Shown: positions 5,390 through 5,857 of the stretch, piece after piece | Layout of the letters: each line of letters opens with the position of its first letter | Numbering within the stretch: the first letter of the stretch is position 1 | Source: Saprospiraceae bacterium | GTDB taxonomy: Bacteria > Bacteroidota > Bacteroidia > Chitinophagales > Saprospiraceae | Assembly (NCBI GenBank): GCA_014379665.1 | Contig: JACMLK010000155.1 | Coordinates: 1-5,857, forward strand | Direction: 5' to 3' | DNA: 5,857 bases | Program-made: the position numbers and the translations under genes | The notes under the pieces: generated by a model | What the model saw: only the letters and a program-made list of their open reading frames with translations | Database searches by the model: none | Told to the model about the DNA's origin: nothing

Positions 5390-5857
5390 TTAAAAATCTA
5401 CACTTACACCAAATAGAAATGTTCTGGTTCTGGGATACACATTATTGTCTATACCATTGCCTAATTCAGGATCCAGACCTGTATATTTGGTGATTACAAA
5501 TGGATTTTGCACTGTCGCATATATTCTAAGATAATTTCCTACCAATTTGTCAAAACTATAGCCAAGTGTAATATGATCCATTCTGAAAAATGAAGCGTCT
5601 GTTACAAAATAGTCACTAAAAGTCAAATTTCTTTGCTGAAGGAAGTTGTTTTCCAGTCCTGATCTGTGTATATTTTGAAGGTAATTTGTCGGATGATATA
5701 ACCTTTGGATATAACCCATATCAGTAGCCACATTATTGTATACATAATTACCTAAATTAGCTCTGCCGGCAAAAGAAAAGTCTACATTTTTATATTTGAA
5801 ATTGCTGGTTATACCAAAAATTACATCAGCAGCGGGTTTTTTGAAAAGATATTTATC
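5390..5857 (-). CDS. SusC/RagA-like TonB-dependent outer-membrane transporter (C-terminal part)
   Basis: Only the last 155 codons are in the window; the gene continues past position 5857, so the signal peptide, carboxypeptidase-like domain, TonB box, plug and most of the barrel are not visible. The frame is open from the window edge to the stop at 5390-5392. The visible part is the end of a beta barrel with alternating strands: VIFGITSNFKYKNVDFSFAG, GNYVYNN, FRMDHITLGYSF, LRIYATVQNPFVITKYTGLDPE and the final RTFLFGVSVDF. These are the usual closing blocks of SusC proteins, including the strand with a C-terminal Phe recognised by the barrel assembly machinery. The protein imports oligosaccharides or peptides across the outer membrane using TonB energy, paired with the SusD-like lipoprotein encoded 31 bp downstream. 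A GTG at 5731 is internal, not a start. Confidence 0.92.
   Translation of the reverse strand, partial: DKYLFKKPAADVIFGITSNFKYKNVDFSFAGRANLGNYVYNNVATDMGYIQRLYHPTNYLQNIHRSGLENNFLQQRNLTFSDYFVTDASFFRMDHITLGYSFDKLVGNYLRIYATVQNPFVITKYTGLDPELGNGIDNNVYPRTRTFLFGVSVDF

Noticed and set aside
5390..5731. A complete 113-residue protein starting at GTG 5731
   Set aside because: The frame stays open upstream to the window edge and the upstream residues continue the SusC barrel pattern, so this is only the end of a larger gene.

Overview
The window looks like AT-rich chromosomal DNA from a member of the Bacteroidota. Four things point there: a SusC/SusD outer-membrane nutrient-uptake pair, A-rich leaders with no clear Shine-Dalgarno sequence in front of the genes, a DUF2853-family protein, and short hairpin repeats between genes of the kind common in this phylum. 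A finer placement (a Saprospiria- or Sphingobacteriia-like lineage) is a guess from general style only.

Layout. Positions 1-184 hold one copy of a dispersed repeat (cut by or touching the window start) and a strong intrinsic terminator. Next is a small minus-strand DUF2853 gene (185-523). A 295-bp AT-rich divergent region (524-818) follows, then a plus-strand gene for a membrane-anchored subtilisin-family (S8) protease (819-2318). A 268-bp convergent gap (2319-2586) is packed with short palindromes, including a MITE-like unit with 21-bp inverted ends. The minus-strand shikimate kinase gene aroK (2587-3084) comes next. The rest is the end of a minus-strand nutrient-uptake operon: the last 155 codons of a SusC-type TonB-dependent transporter (5390-5857, running off the window), a 31-bp gap, a large SusD-type lipoprotein gene (3154-5358), and an intrinsic terminator (3095-3130).

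The most notable item is the SusD protein. It has 734 residues, against roughly 500-550 for most family members. The extra ~200 residues (about 355-555) form two consecutive modules resembling the glycan-binding domains of SusE/SusF, inserted into an otherwise complete SusD fold. In classical Sus systems these domains are on separate lipoproteins encoded just after susD. Here no such gene follows, because a terminator and then aroK come directly after. The inference is a compact SusC-SusD complex in which surface glycan binding is built into the SusD lid. An alpha-glucan substrate is suggested by the SusE/F likeness but not shown.

The protease is also unusual. Four predicted transmembrane segments come before an I9-like propeptide and a complete Asp/His/Ser catalytic domain, and there is no C-terminal secretion domain. 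It is therefore probably tethered to the inner membrane and faces the periplasm. No functional link between the protease, the DUF2853 protein and the uptake operon is visible.
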